Source of the DNA: an uncultured Geobacteraceae bacterium
GTDB lineage: Bacteria > Desulfobacterota > Desulfuromonadia > Geobacterales > Pseudopelobacteraceae
Length of the DNA stretch: 64,000 bases
Direction of reading: 5' to 3'
Assembly: GCA_903901875.1 (NCBI GenBank)
Contig: CAIUSO010000065.1
Coordinates: forward strand, 62,001 to 126,000
The notes under the pieces were generated by a model that searched no databases, had not been told where the DNA came from, and saw only the letters and a list, made by a program, of their open reading frames with translations. Positions 63,914 through 64,000 of this stretch are shown here, piece by piece (the stretch's first letter is position 1; every line of letters begins with the position of its first letter). A program made the position numbers and the translations under genes.

Positions 63914-64000
63914 AGTCGCTCACCATTCCTTACCGCAGATATGTATTACCGGTTCCGAACTTCAGGGTAGTTAGTGCTAAAACAGACGAGCCATTTTCAT
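63914..64000. other. Upstream region of the caspase-like gene
   Basis: Contains AAGGAATGGTGAG before the ATG of the caspase-like gene. No convincing promoter. A reading from 64000 gives eight codons to a TAG at 63977, which could be the end of a gene outside the window, but nothing supports it. Confidence 0.4.

Noticed and set aside
63977..64000. Possible end of a gene entering from the right edge (eight codons to TAG)
   Set aside because: Too short to judge.

Overview
The window (about 50% GC, densely packed, mostly minus-strand) looks like chromosomal DNA of an anaerobic deltaproteobacterium of the Desulfuromonadota, most likely the Geobacterales. Reasons: a citrate synthase of the eukaryote-like type typical of Geobacter, a rubrerythrin plus desulfoferrodoxin pair, an atypical type II secretion cluster (GspE/F plus PilM/N/O/P-like proteins and a cohesin-tailed secretin) like the one described in Geobacter, many sensor kinases and response regulators, and a lexA-X-dinB SOS operon. 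I cannot name a species. No rRNA, tRNA, CRISPR array, insertion sequence or prophage was recognised.

Layout. 1-5270: a signalling block (a truncated PAS protein at the left edge, a hybrid histidine kinase, a LuxR-type response regulator, a PAS kinase paralogous to the left-edge gene) followed by a decayed HU gene. 5271-10836: a CPA-type antiporter facing an ispB-tlpA-ccdA-VOC operon, then a divergent DEAD-box helicase. 10846-14806: a 52-aa lysine-rich protein, two ABC-F ATPases and a small ParB-like orphan. 15018-20902: an MMPL/RND transporter, an IPT/TIG exported protein and lptF-lptG. 21021-24905: desulfoferrodoxin, rubrerythrin, citrate synthase and an M24 peptidase. 25077-42220: a ParA-like ATPase on the plus strand, then a nearly uninterrupted minus-strand run of 17 genes (GT2 glycosyltransferase, small membrane protein, gspF, gspE, pilM/N/O/P-like, secretin, three pseudopilins, ftsE, ftsX, EnvC-like, ctpA, YibQ-like). 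42322-46412: type II NADH dehydrogenase, a DUF294 nucleotidyltransferase and exported proteins. 46522-50835: a CHASE-PAS kinase, a REC-HPt protein and a double-REC protein. 50897-56494: a DNA-methyltransferase remnant, lexA-X-dinB, nudC, rlpA, a cysteine-cluster protein, cheX and a small lipoprotein. 56531-63913: guaB-guaA, an M42 peptidase, a radical SAM protein, rnc and a secreted caspase-like protease.

How they work together. The 31-42 kb run would build an envelope-spanning secretion machine and the FtsEX/EnvC/CtpA/YibQ peptidoglycan-remodelling module from adjacent, mostly overlapping genes. The signalling blocks at both ends (about 0-5 kb and 46-51 kb) appear to have grown by duplication: a PAS kinase copied around a hybrid kinase, and a receiver domain duplicated inside one protein. 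The most unusual local features are a ladder of overlapping mini-ORFs in front of the double-REC gene, a caspase-like protease with an EF-hand loop translationally coupled to RNase III, an ABC-F protein with a degenerate second P-loop, and remnants of an HU gene and a DNA methyltransferase.
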